Assembly: GCA_016712525.1 (NCBI GenBank)
Contig: JADJQX010000007.1
Location: forward strand, 372,001-436,000
From: Myxococcales bacterium
Lineage (GTDB): Bacteria > Myxococcota_A > Polyangia > Polyangiales > Polyangiaceae
Length of the DNA: 64,000 nt
Direction of reading: 5' to 3'
Made by a program: the position numbers and the translations under genes. Positions 10,492-18,803 of the stretch are shown piece after piece (position 1 is the first letter of the stretch; the number at the start of each line of letters is the position of its first letter). Under the pieces are notes generated by a model. The model was not told the DNA's origin and did no database searches. It saw only the letters and a list, made by a program, of their open reading frames with translations.

Positions 10492-11649
10492 TCAGGGCTT
10501 GTACCCGAGCTTCACCTCGCACTCGCCGTCCGAGTTGAAGTGCCCGCCCGACGTGGCCGTGTACCCGAGAAACGCCGCGAAGCTGTTCGCTTTGGTGAAC
10601 GTGACGCCGTTCGTGTCGAACCGGAGCTGACCTTGAGGCGCCTTGTAGTCGGCGACCACGCTGCGCCCCGGCAGGGGCTCGCCGGCCTTCGTCGTGAACG
10701 CGGTGACGTCGACGGGCTCGAGGTCGTCGATGGTCACGGTGCCCTCGCTGTCGGGGGTTCCGTAGGTGGACGCGCGCGCCGCGATGGGATCGAAGTGGAG
10801 CGGGGTGCCCTCGACGTTGAGCTTGTTCCAGAAGAGGTGATCCGTGTGGATCGTGATCTGGGCCGTGGTCGTCTTGTCGGGGCTCACCTGCACGCCTCGA
10901 GGGAACTCGTCGCCCTTGGCCGTGAGGTCGGTGTTTTGGCAGTTGAGGTACGAGGCCGGGTTCTTGAGCCCGAGGGTGAACTTCACCTTTTTCGGGAGCT
11001 TGGCGAACACCGTGCCCGCCTCGGGCGCGGGGCCCTTGTACGTGGCGGTGCCCACCACCACCGTCGCGTAGCCCTTGGCGACCGCGTCGCGGTAGAGCGC
11101 CTTCCCGGTCTCGTCGAGGTTCACGAGCGTCGCCTTGTCGTTCGCGGCGACGATGTCGTACCCGAACGCATAGCGGCTCTGCGGATCGAACGCCCCCGAG
11201 CGAGTGTCCTTGAAGGCGGCGATGGCGACCGTCTTCTCGTCGGGCTCTCCGCTCTTGCCGGTGATGGGGCCTCCGACGGTCACGTCGACGGCGAAGGGCC
11301 CTTTGGCTTCGGCGACGGTCTCACCGACGACGTCGGGCGAGCCTGGGTCTTTGTCGGGGTCGGCCGAGAGGCGCACGTTGTCGAGCGTGACGATGACGTG
11401 CTCGAAGCGGAGCTCCCATCCGTCGACGAACGCGGGGGGATCTCCCTCCGAGAGAGACGCGGGCGTGAAATCGTACCCCTTGAGGGCGAGGTCCTCGCCC
11501 GACACCGTCACGAGGATTCCTCCCTTTCCGGGGTCGCTCGGCGGGTACGTGGACGTGCCGCCCGTTCCGGTCCCCACGGGGTCGGACGAGCAGGCCATGG
11601 TCGCGATGGATGCCGAAAGAACGGGGAGCGCGAGGCGCCAGAGCTTCAT
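10492..11649 (-). CDS. Secreted lipoprotein in the TonB/Zur operon (unknown family)
   Basis: 385 aa from ATG 11649, chosen for the signal peptide MKLWRLALPVLSASIATMAC (lipobox TMAC) and an AGGAG site about 10 bp upstream. The mature protein begins with a Gly/Thr/Pro linker and continues as an all-beta-looking domain. It has repeated DVTAF/VTVGG-type strands and one Cys pair (NCQN near residue 265 and GECEV near the end). It lies 6 bp before the regulator gene. A function in metal capture with the TonB receptor is likely from context only. Confidence 0.65.
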   Translation of the reverse strand: MKLWRLALPVLSASIATMACSSDPVGTGTGGTSTYPPSDPGKGGILVTVSGEDLALKGYDFTPASLSEGDPPAFVDGWELRFEHVIVTLDNVRLSADPDKDPGSPDVVGETVAEAKGPFAVDVTVGGPITGKSGEPDEKTVAIAAFKDTRSGAFDPQSRYAFGYDIVAANDKATLVNLDETGKALYRDAVAKGYATVVVGTATYKGPAPEAGTVFAKLPKKVKFTLGLKNPASYLNCQNTDLTAKGDEFPRGVQVSPDKTTTAQITIHTDHLFWNKLNVEGTPLHFDPIAARASTYGTPDSEGTVTIDDLEPVDVTAFTTKAGEPLPGRSVVADYKAPQGQLRFDTNGVTFTKANSFAAFLGYTATSGGHFNSDGECEVKLGYKP

Positions 11650-11696
11650 GAACGGTTCTCCTGGAGGTGTCGAGTGGGTCGGCGAGAGCGCTCCGC

Positions 11697-12545
11697 TCAT
11701 GGCGAGACGAAGCGCACGGTCCACGTGCCCGTGGCCGACTTGAGTCCTTGAAAGAGGCTGGTGACGACCTGGTCATTGCCGGTCGCCTTGGACTGGACGA
11801 GGCGCGCCGCGCCGTCGGCGTCCTTGGGGTTCGCGTCGAGCGCGCCGAAGTCGCACCCTCGGAGGGCCTCGCGGACGTCGAAGAGCACCTCGAGCGCGCC
11901 GCCCTCTTCGGGCGTGAACGACGCCGCGATGCCACGAATCCTGCGGATCTCGGAGAGCGTCCTCGCGCCGCGTGTGCCGGGCTCGGCGTCGGGCAGGAAC
12001 GCGTCGTCGATGGCGAGGCTGCCTCGGAAGCGGAGGCTCGCTCCGCCACGCTCGGCCGTGCCTTCGACGTCGAGCGATGCTCGCGCTTTCTTGGTCTCGG
12101 GATCGTCGCCCGGGGGGGGATAGAGCCAGATGTCCACGGTGCGCACGGGCTCGTTCGTGACCGTGGCGCGCCTCGGGAAGGGTACATGCGCGTCGGAGAG
12201 GGCGTCGAACGTGACCTGTCCGAGCACCTCGCCCACGATCCTCCCGGAGCCGAGGTGGTCCTCTCCGTGGGCGTGCGCGACCCCCTCGAACGGGAAACGG
12301 AGACCCCGTGCGGCGGTGCTCGAGCCTCGCGGCGCGACCACGTTGAGGTAGACGGGCCCGACGGTCACCGTGGCGCGGTCGAGCCGGACGACGTAGCCCT
12401 TGTCGTTCACGAAGGGGCGCCCCTTCGCGACGTCCGGATGACCGCTCGCGAAGGCGTCGACGTCGAACTTTCGTGCCCCGGTGCCGCCCGCGCACGCGGA
12501 CACGAGCCCGAGCATGCCGGCGAGGAGCATCCGTCGGCCGATCAC
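11697..12545 (-). CDS. Lipoprotein coupled to the TonB receptor (unknown family)
   Basis: 282 aa. The ATG overlaps the receptor stop as ATGA. The signal sequence MIGRRMLLAGMLGLVSAC has lipobox VSAC. The mature domain has a conserved-looking VRLDRATVTVGPVYLNVVAP strand pair and the metal-ligand-like motif HAHGEDH near residues 90-100. The next gene encodes a second lipoprotein that also starts with a statement-like beta domain and an EHVIVTLDNVRL strand similar to RLDRATVTVGPVYL, so the two may be distant relatives. Probable surface or periplasmic partner of the receptor. Confidence 0.65.
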   Translation of the reverse strand: MIGRRMLLAGMLGLVSACAGGTGARKFDVDAFASGHPDVAKGRPFVNDKGYVVRLDRATVTVGPVYLNVVAPRGSSTAARGLRFPFEGVAHAHGEDHLGSGRIVGEVLGQVTFDALSDAHVPFPRRATVTNEPVRTVDIWLYPPPGDDPETKKARASLDVEGTAERGGASLRFRGSLAIDDAFLPDAEPGTRGARTLSEIRRIRGIAASFTPEEGGALEVLFDVREALRGCDFGALDANPKDADGAARLVQSKATGNDQVVTSLFQGLKSATGTWTVRFVSP

Positions 12546-15022
12546 GAGCCGTCCTCCTTGGACTCTCGTCCGAAGGTGATCGTGAGCGACGCGTAGACCG
12601 CGCGCGGCTCGCCCGCCGAGAAGTGCCGCGCGGGGACGAGGGTAGGGTAAGGTGCGCTCCTGAAGTCGGACACGTAGTTGTACTCACCGATCCGGTACTG
12701 GCGGCCGAGCAGGTTCGTGCACGTGATCCCGAGCGTCAGGGCCTTCCACGAGACCTGCGCCGCCGCGTCGACGAGGAGCTGCACGTCCGAGCGTTCGTCG
12801 AACGGGAGCGGCCTCCGCCCGACGTACGAGATGCCCGTACCGAGGGAGGCTTCGGGCTTCGTGCCACCTACACGGAAGGGCAGAGCCGAGAAGAGCACGC
12901 CGTCCCACCGCGCGACGACGGGCGGGGCGTACGGAATCGGGAGGCCGGTGTCGGAGAAGCGCGCGTTGACCAGGGTGACCGAACCGGCCACGTCGAAGAA
13001 CCGGCCCGTGGCGCGCGCGCTCCCGGCGAACCCCGTTCGCGTCGTGCCGTCCGCCAGGGTGTTGCGCCCCTCGGTTTGGTTGAAGAAGAGGTCCTTGTCG
13101 ACGCTGGTCGAGAAGAACACCGAGCGCACCTCGAGCGACGCTGCGTCGAAGTCTCTCCGGTAGGTGACGGCGCCTTCGGTGGCGACGGCCTCGGCGAATG
13201 GAGTGACGAGCCGCTGGTCGACGTACTGCGGGTCGAGGCTCCGTGCCCCCGTCCCTCGGCTCGCGGAGAAGAGAAAGCCGTCGAACGGCCCGACGAGCAC
13301 GGTCGCACGGGGCTGGAAGAGCCCCGACGCCGTGCTCGTGGTTTGGTCGGGGCTGCGGTAGCCGAGCCGGTCCGAGGCGAAGCACTCGGTGTCGACGGGG
13401 TCTCCACCGAACGACGAGGGCGAGGTGAGGGCGCAGCGGTCGTCGACCCGGTAGTGGAAAAAGTCGGCGCGGGCGCCGCCCCGAAACGTGATCTTCGGGA
13501 GGGGAGAGAGGCTCGCGTCCGTGTAGAGTGCAATGTTCGAGAGGGCCGAGTCGAGGGCGAGCTCGCGGCGGTACGGGATGGTCGTCCCGGAGCGGTTTCT
13601 CTGCTGATTTCCATCGACCATGTCGAGGCGTGCGAAGAGCCCGACCTCGACCTCTTGCCGCCTGTCGAGCCAAGAGAAGCCATGCCGCGCCGAGGATCGC
13701 GCGCCGACGGTCACCGCGTTCGAGCGCTGGTCGATGAGGTCGCCGCGCTGCACGTGCGGGCTCTGCCACGACCGTTGAGGGTCGTTCAGAAAGCCCGTGA
13801 AGTTCTCTCGGAGCCGAAAGTCACGAAGGATCACGAAGGCCGACTGGGAGAGGCGCGTCTCTTCGAGCTTTCGCGTGTAGGTGGCCCCGAGCGAGGTCCG
13901 CGTCGCGTCTCCCCCTTGCTCGGAGTCGTACGTGTCGTAGAAGCCCTTGCGCCCCGCGGCGACGTCGTCCTGCCGGAGGAGGCCGGCTTGCGCGTACGAG
14001 GTCGCGTAGCTCTGCGCGAGCACGCGGAAGAGCCCGGTGTCACCGACCTGGGTCTCGTAGCCGCCGATGACCGACGCCCGCTTGCTCGCACGGTTCGCGC
14101 CGAACCCGTCGGACTGGAAGAGCTCGCCCATCGCGAAGGTGTGCGCGTTCTGCTTCTTGGGCCGGAAGCCGAGGAGGAGCCGCTTCGTCCCGAAGGAGCC
14201 GAGGGTGGTCTTGGCGAAGATCCCCGCCTCGGGGAGGCCGACGTCGTACTGAGCGGAGCCAGCGACCGCGAAATTGCCCTGCTGCGGCGCGTACGGGCCC
14301 TCGATCACGCGGAGCGAGAGGACCGCCTCGGGCGGGAGGAAGTGGGTATCGGCGAGGCCGTTGCCGTGAACGTTGCCGACCTCGTTGATCGGGATTCCGT
14401 CGACCGAAAACTCGATGTCTTGGCCCTCTCGGGCGTCGAAGCCACGGAGGAAGATTTGGTACGGGTGCCCCGTCCCGCCTTCGTTCGTGAGGAGCACCCC
14501 CGGGGCGAGCCTCAAGAGGCTCGCGGCGTCGCCCCGTGGGACGAGCGCGAGCTTGCCGATGCGCACGTCGTAGTCGGAGCCGCCGCGCGACACCTCTCTC
14601 GCGCCGCCACGAACCGACACACGCTCGGGGCTCGGCGGGGGCGTGGGCTCGACCTTGGGCGCATCCTGGGGCGCGCGTGACCTCTTGAAGTGGAACGGCA
14701 CGAGGACCCGAGCCGCGACAGGGACGCCGGCCTGGGTCGCTGGACGGAACCGATATGCGCGCGCGGCTCGTTCTGCGGCGTGGTCGAACGGAGCGCCGCC
14801 CGACCGCGTCACGCGTACCTCGACGACCCCGCCACGAACGTCGACGAGCAGCTCGAGCTCGACCTCGCTCTCGTCCACCTGACCGTCGGGGAACGACGCC
14901 TCGTCATGGTGAACGAGCTCCGGGCCACGCACCTCGCCCGTCTCGGCGCGCGCCGAGACCCCGAGCAGCATCACGGCCGCGAGGGTCGGGGCAAACGGGT
15001 GGAAGCGCGCGAAGAGCGGCAT
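12542..15022 (-). CDS. TonB-dependent receptor with an N-terminal TonB-C-like domain
   Basis: 826 aa. The signal peptide ends VSARA (about 25). Residues ~33-113 resemble the C-terminal domain of TonB/energy-transducing proteins (VELELLVDVRGGVVEVRVTRSGG, then the FRPA/PVAARVLVPFHFK strand). A Pro-rich linker follows, then the receptor plug (about 150-260, with FLRGFDAREGQDIEFSVDGIPIN) and a 22-strand barrel to the C-terminus. It takes up a scarce metal complex across the outer membrane. As first gene of the putative zur operon, zinc or a zincophore is the likely cargo. No Shine-Dalgarno is seen: the -10 candidate ends 8 nt before ATG. Confidence 0.85.
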   Translation of the reverse strand: MPLFARFHPFAPTLAAVMLLGVSARAETGEVRGPELVHHDEASFPDGQVDESEVELELLVDVRGGVVEVRVTRSGGAPFDHAAERAARAYRFRPATQAGVPVAARVLVPFHFKRSRAPQDAPKVEPTPPPSPERVSVRGGAREVSRGGSDYDVRIGKLALVPRGDAASLLRLAPGVLLTNEGGTGHPYQIFLRGFDAREGQDIEFSVDGIPINEVGNVHGNGLADTHFLPPEAVLSLRVIEGPYAPQQGNFAVAGSAQYDVGLPEAGIFAKTTLGSFGTKRLLLGFRPKKQNAHTFAMGELFQSDGFGANRASKRASVIGGYETQVGDTGLFRVLAQSYATSYAQAGLLRQDDVAAGRKGFYDTYDSEQGGDATRTSLGATYTRKLEETRLSQSAFVILRDFRLRENFTGFLNDPQRSWQSPHVQRGDLIDQRSNAVTVGARSSARHGFSWLDRRQEVEVGLFARLDMVDGNQQRNRSGTTIPYRRELALDSALSNIALYTDASLSPLPKITFRGGARADFFHYRVDDRCALTSPSSFGGDPVDTECFASDRLGYRSPDQTTSTASGLFQPRATVLVGPFDGFLFSASRGTGARSLDPQYVDQRLVTPFAEAVATEGAVTYRRDFDAASLEVRSVFFSTSVDKDLFFNQTEGRNTLADGTTRTGFAGSARATGRFFDVAGSVTLVNARFSDTGLPIPYAPPVVARWDGVLFSALPFRVGGTKPEASLGTGISYVGRRPLPFDERSDVQLLVDAAAQVSWKALTLGITCTNLLGRQYRIGEYNYVSDFRSAPYPTLVPARHFSAGEPRAVYASLTITFGRESKEDGS

Positions 15023-15025
15023 CGC

Positions 15026-15059
15026 TTATCTTTGTAATGCAACCTGTGTGTAAAAGCAA
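15026..15059. promoter_or_regulatory. Overlapping divergent promoters of the metal island
   Basis: Leftward: TTGCTT (15054-15059), 17-bp spacer, TACAAA (15031-15036), then 8 nt to the receptor ATG. Rightward: TTATCT (15026-15031), 17-bp spacer, TGTAAA (15049-15054). The two promoters interlock, so one bound repressor could close both. GTAATGCAAC lies in the middle and matches the ATGCAA element found before rpmG. These are pattern matches by eye. Confidence 0.5.
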
Positions 15060-15122
15060 TGGTGATCGAAATGGATGTGCGATGCAGTCGATGTGGTAGT
15101 GCATCTCTGTATCGGAGGCGAC

Positions 15123-16451
15123 ATGACTGGCACGAAGATCCCCGTTACCGTCCTGACCGGCTTTCTCGGCTCGGGCAAAACGACGCTCTTGAACCGCATC
15201 CTCACGGAGAATCACGGGCAGCGCATCGCCGTGATCGAGAACGAGTTCGGCGAAATAGGGATCGATCAGGCGCTGGTCATCGAGGCCGACGAAGAGGTCT
15301 TCGAGATGAACAACGGCTGCATCTGCTGCACCGTCCGCGGGGACCTCATCCGCATCCTCGGGAACCTCGTGAAGCGTCGCGACAAGTTCGACCGCATCGT
15401 CGTCGAGACGACGGGCATGGCCGACCCGAGCCCGGTCGCGCAGACCTTCTTCGTCGACGACGACACGAAGGACCTCTTTGCGCTCGATGGAATCGTCACG
15501 CTCGTCGACGCGAAGCACGTGAGCCTCCACCTGGACGAGAGCGACGAGTGCAAGGAGCAGGTGGCGTTCGCCGACGTGATCGTGCTCAACAAAACCGACC
15601 TCGTGTCGGCCGAGGAGCTCGCGAGGGTCGAGACGCGCCTCCGCGCGATGAACTCGCTGGCGCGCGTCGTTCGCGCCGAGCACGCGAAGGTCCCGATGGA
15701 CGTCGTGCTCGACGTGGGCGGCTTCGACCTCGACCGGGCGCTCGAGAAGAAGCCGACCTTTCTCGAGCCCGAGTACCCGTTCGAGTGGGGTGGGGTCTTC
15801 GAGCTCACGGAGAACGTGGAGCTAAAGCTCGAGCCCGGCCCGGACCCCGCGATCGACGTGGTGGTGCTCCCCGCCGGGGACGAGCCGATCGAGGCGCTCG
15901 CGGAGCGCGTGATGCGTGCGCACCAGAAGGACCCGTCGAGCGTCGCGCCCGACGGTGTCGTCGAGGCGAACGGCGAGTGGCGGAGGCTCGTCCTCGGCGA
16001 GGGCACTTGCCGGTGGCGGATCACGGTGCCGAGGCCCGGCCCCTACGCGCTCTTCACGCAGCACCTGCCCGAGGAGTTTTCGCTCGAGCTCCTCGCGCAG
16101 GGGAGGGCGCTCGCGCCTCTGCGGCGGAGAGACTTCGCGGCGGGTCACACGCACGACGCGACGGTCTCCTCCGTGGGCCTCTCGGCGACCGGAGAGCTTC
16201 GGCCCGAAGCTCTCCAGGAGTGGATCGGCAAGGTCCTTCGCGAGCAGGGCACGGACATCTTCCGCATGAAGGGCATCGTCGCGCTGAAGGGGAGCCCCAC
16301 GCGCCTCGTGCTGCAGGGCGTGCACATGCTGCTCGACACGAACCAAGACAAGCCCTGGGGGGACGCGCCTCGGACGAACGACATCGTCTTCATCGGACGA
16401 AACCTCGATCGTGAGAAGCTCGAGGCCGGGTTTCGGGGGTGCCTCGCGTGA
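15123..16451 (+). CDS. COG0523 (CobW/ZigA-type) metallochaperone GTPase 1
   Basis: 442 aa from ATG 15123, which has GGAGG 5 bp upstream. The open frame begins earlier, at 15075, without a site. Walker A is GFLGSGKT (13-20), the metal site is GCICC (C66, C68, C69), and NKTD is present for guanine binding. The C-terminal CobW domain contains AAGHTHDATV, a further His/Asp metal motif. COG0523 GTPases of the Zur regulon deliver Zn(II) to client enzymes in starvation. It is first gene of the rightward operon and overlaps the WD40 gene by 4 bp. Confidence 0.9.
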   Translation: MTGTKIPVTVLTGFLGSGKTTLLNRILTENHGQRIAVIENEFGEIGIDQALVIEADEEVFEMNNGCICCTVRGDLIRILGNLVKRRDKFDRIVVETTGMADPSPVAQTFFVDDDTKDLFALDGIVTLVDAKHVSLHLDESDECKEQVAFADVIVLNKTDLVSAEELARVETRLRAMNSLARVVRAEHAKVPMDVVLDVGGFDLDRALEKKPTFLEPEYPFEWGGVFELTENVELKLEPGPDPAIDVVVLPAGDEPIEALAERVMRAHQKDPSSVAPDGVVEANGEWRRLVLGEGTCRWRITVPRPGPYALFTQHLPEEFSLELLAQGRALAPLRRRDFAAGHTHDATVSSVGLSATGELRPEALQEWIGKVLREQGTDIFRMKGIVALKGSPTRLVLQGVHMLLDTNQDKPWGDAPRTNDIVFIGRNLDREKLEAGFRGCLA

Positions 16452-17446
16452 GCGTGCCCGAGCTCAAGAAGCGCGTCGACGTCTCCGTCGAGGGGTACGT
16501 CATCGCCGCCTATCCCGTGGGCGAGAACGTGCTCGCCGCGACGGGGGAGGGAGAGCTCTTCCTCCTCGACGGAGCGACCGGTCGGACGCTCGAGCGGGTA
16601 CGGGCGCACGCCGGGCGAGCCAACGCCGCGGCGCTCTCTCCAGCGGGAGCCCACGTCGTCACCTGCGGCCAAGACGGCCGCGCGCGTGTCTTCGACGCGC
16701 GCACGTTGGTTCCGCACGCGGATCTCCCGTCGCCGAGCGCGTGGGTCGAGGCGGCTACGTTCTCGCCGAAGGGGGACCTCGTCGCGATCGCGTGTGGTCG
16801 CAGGGTCCGCGTCTTCGGCGTCGACGGGAGCCCCGTCGTCGAGAGCGAGGACCATCCGAGCACGGTCACGGCGCTCACGTTCGGTCGCGACGGAAAGCGC
16901 CTTCTGACCGCGGCCTACGGCGGTGTGTGCGTCTTCTCGCTCGCAGAGCGCCGCACCATCCGCCGATTCGAGTGGAAGGGCTCGCTCGTCTCGCTCGCGA
17001 TGAGCCCCGACGACAAGGTGGTCGCGTGTGGGAGCCAGGACGGGAGCGTGCACTTCTGGAGGCTCTCGACGGGGCGCGATTCGGCGATGACCGGGTACCC
17101 CTTCAAGCCGAAGTCCCTCGCGTGGGACTCGGCGAGCTCCCTCTTGGCGACCGGGGGCGACACCAAGGTCACGGTCTGGGACTTCCAAGGGAAGGGCCCG
17201 GAGGGCACGGCGCCGATCCAGCTCGACGCGCACAAGGGGCTCGTCTCGTCGCTCGCCTTCGCGGAGCGCCGCGCCCTGCTCGCGTCGGGCGGCGAAGAGA
17301 CCGCCGTCTTCCTCTGGGAGCCGAGAAAGAGCCGCGCCCCCTCGGCCTTCGGCCTGACCGACGACGTCGTGACGAGCCTACGGTTCGGGAAGGGCTCGCT
17401 CGTCGCCGGGAGCGCGGCAGGACGGGTGACATTATTTGAGATGTAG
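16448..17446 (+). CDS. WD40-repeat protein coupled to the COG0523 GTPase
   Basis: About 332 aa. A GTG at 16448 overlaps the GTPase stop as GTGA; another in-frame GTG lies at 16439. Successive repeats such as ALSPAGAHVVTCGQDGRARVFDAR, TFSPKGDLVAIACGRRVRVFGV, LAMSPDDKVVACGSQDGSVHFWRL and LAWDSASSLLATGGDTKVTVWDF make seven blades of a propeller. It is soluble, with no signal peptide. CobW/WD40 gene pairs are known in alphaproteobacteria. The protein is probably a scaffold or client adaptor for the GTPase. Its exact partner is not known. Confidence 0.85.
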   Translation: MSVPELKKRVDVSVEGYVIAAYPVGENVLAATGEGELFLLDGATGRTLERVRAHAGRANAAALSPAGAHVVTCGQDGRARVFDARTLVPHADLPSPSAWVEAATFSPKGDLVAIACGRRVRVFGVDGSPVVESEDHPSTVTALTFGRDGKRLLTAAYGGVCVFSLAERRTIRRFEWKGSLVSLAMSPDDKVVACGSQDGSVHFWRLSTGRDSAMTGYPFKPKSLAWDSASSLLATGGDTKVTVWDFQGKGPEGTAPIQLDAHKGLVSSLAFAERRALLASGGEETAVFLWEPRKSRAPSAFGLTDDVVTSLRFGKGSLVAGSAAGRVTLFEM

Positions 17447-17475
17447 TTGCATATGAGTCGTGGATGCCGTATCTG
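17447..17475 (+). promoter_or_regulatory. Candidate internal promoter for the first DUF1826 gene
   Basis: TTGCAT (17447-17452), 17-bp spacer, TATCTG (17470-17475), then 6 nt to ATG 17482. It starts immediately after the WD40 stop codon. The GCAT...ATGC core (17449-17452 and 17464-17467) has the same 11-bp spacing as the repeat before rpmG. No Shine-Dalgarno is present, so a leaderless transcript is implied. Confidence 0.45.
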
Positions 17476-17481
17476 GTCGTC

Positions 17482-18168
17482 ATGGATCGAGCGTCGTCGT
17501 CCACTCACCGCGGGTCGCCCACCTACCGGAGAAAGAGCTTTAGCGCCGTGTTTCGTCGCGGTGAGGTGGCGTGCATCCACGACATGCGTCTCTCGGCCTG
17601 TGTGTGGCGGAGGGCGCTCCCTGCCTCCCTCGCCGAAGAGCTCCGGGCCGCGACGGCGCGGGCGACGGAGTCGGGCCCCGTGCGGGTGACCGAGCCGGAC
17701 GCCCTCGTCCCCCACCTTCGCGCGCTCGTCGGGTCGCTCCCGGGGCGGGTCGAGTCGGCGTGGGAGCGAGACGCGCAGGGCGTGCTCGGCGCCTACCGGA
17801 GCATCCTCCCCGGAAAGGTCGTCACCGTGCAGCTCGAGATCGTGACCACCGACAAGTGCAAGCGCTTCCACGTCGACTACAAGTCCGTCCGCGCCGTGTG
17901 CACGTACGTGGGGCCCGGAACCGAGTGGGTCGAGGAGCGCGCGGTCTCTCGCGAGGAGGTCTCGCGGCACTGCCACGAGACGTCGTTCGAGGCCCAGAAC
18001 GCGCGCATCGTCCGCGACCCCTCCCGCATCGAGCGGGCCAACCCGGGGGACGTCGTGTTCCTGAAGGGCGAGTCGTACCCAGGAAACGCGGGGCGCGGCG
18101 CGGTGCACCGCTCTCCGCCGATCGAGGCCTCGGGCACGCGTCGCCTCGTCCTCACGTTGGACGTGTGA
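17482..18168 (+). CDS. DUF1826 protein 1 (possible Fe/2-oxoglutarate oxygenase fold)
   Basis: 228 aa from ATG 17482, preferred to ATG 17464 because the candidate promoter overlaps the latter and because this gives the same length as its paralogue. Family hallmarks are CKRFHVDYKSVRAVCTYVGPG, GTEWV, GDVVFLKGES and VHRSPP. I note H130-x-D132, H209 and R220/R221, which is the spacing of the HxD...H...R iron and 2-oxoglutarate site of dioxygenases. This is inference. DUF1826 genes are known neighbours of Zur-linked COG0523 genes. The stop overlaps the next gene as GTGA. Confidence 0.8.
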   Translation: MDRASSSTHRGSPTYRRKSFSAVFRRGEVACIHDMRLSACVWRRALPASLAEELRAATARATESGPVRVTEPDALVPHLRALVGSLPGRVESAWERDAQGVLGAYRSILPGKVVTVQLEIVTTDKCKRFHVDYKSVRAVCTYVGPGTEWVEERAVSREEVSRHCHETSFEAQNARIVRDPSRIERANPGDVVFLKGESYPGNAGRGAVHRSPPIEASGTRRLVLTLDV

Positions 18169-18782
18169 GCGTGTCCCCCGCCGAAACGCTGGGCTTGGGG
18201 CTCCTCCTCGGGGTCCGCCACGCCCTCGATCCCGATCACGTCGTCGCGATGGGGACGCTCGTCGGGCGCGAGGGCCGGTCGAGCGCGGCGTTCCGCGCCG
18301 GGTTATCGTGGGGTGTCGGGCACACGGTCTCGGTGCTCCTCTTCGGCGTCGCGATCGTGCTTTTCGGCCTGCGCGTGTCGGGCGCGATCGAGCGCGCCGT
18401 CGAGGCGATGGTCGCCCTCATGATGATCGGCCTCGGCATCGTCGCCCTTCGAAGGCGAGACGAGGACGACCTCGAACGACGGGCCTCGCGCCTCGAGCGA
18501 GTGCGGCCCGCGGTCGTGGGCCTCGTGCACGGCCTCGCCGGATCGGCGGGCCTCGCGCTCCTCGCGATGACCACGCTGCCGACGCGGGGGCTCGCCCTCG
18601 GCTACCTCGTGCTCTTCGGCGCGGGCACGACCGTCTCGATGGGCCTCGCGACCGCCGCGCTGTCCGTCCCGGCCCTCTACCTTCGCCGAAAGGCAGCGTC
18701 CCGAGTGTTCGTCCGCGTCGCGGGCGCCCTCGGCCTCGTCTGGGGCTCGGGGCTTCTCGTCGCACTGTTCGTCCAATCCTGA
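18165..18782 (+). CDS. NicO/UreH-type metal transporter
   Basis: 205 aa. The GTG overlaps the DUF1826 stop. About six hydrophobic helices. GVRHALDPDHVVAMGTL contains the H-x4-D-H signature of nickel/cobalt transporters in the first helix, and GVGHTVSVLLFG and GLVHGLAGSAGLALL give the other conserved His residues. A basic/acidic loop (RRRDEDDLERR) sits between halves. Family members move Ni or Co, or act in urease/hydrogenase maturation. Placement between a DUF1826 gene and a COG0523 gene suggests import or export of zinc or a competing metal. The substrate is not determined by sequence. Confidence 0.8.
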   Translation: MSVSPAETLGLGLLLGVRHALDPDHVVAMGTLVGREGRSSAAFRAGLSWGVGHTVSVLLFGVAIVLFGLRVSGAIERAVEAMVALMMIGLGIVALRRRDEDDLERRASRLERVRPAVVGLVHGLAGSAGLALLAMTTLPTRGLALGYLVLFGAGTTVSMGLATAALSVPALYLRRKAASRVFVRVAGALGLVWGSGLLVALFVQS

Positions 18783-18803
18783 CGTGCCCCCAATAGAGGT
18801 AGT

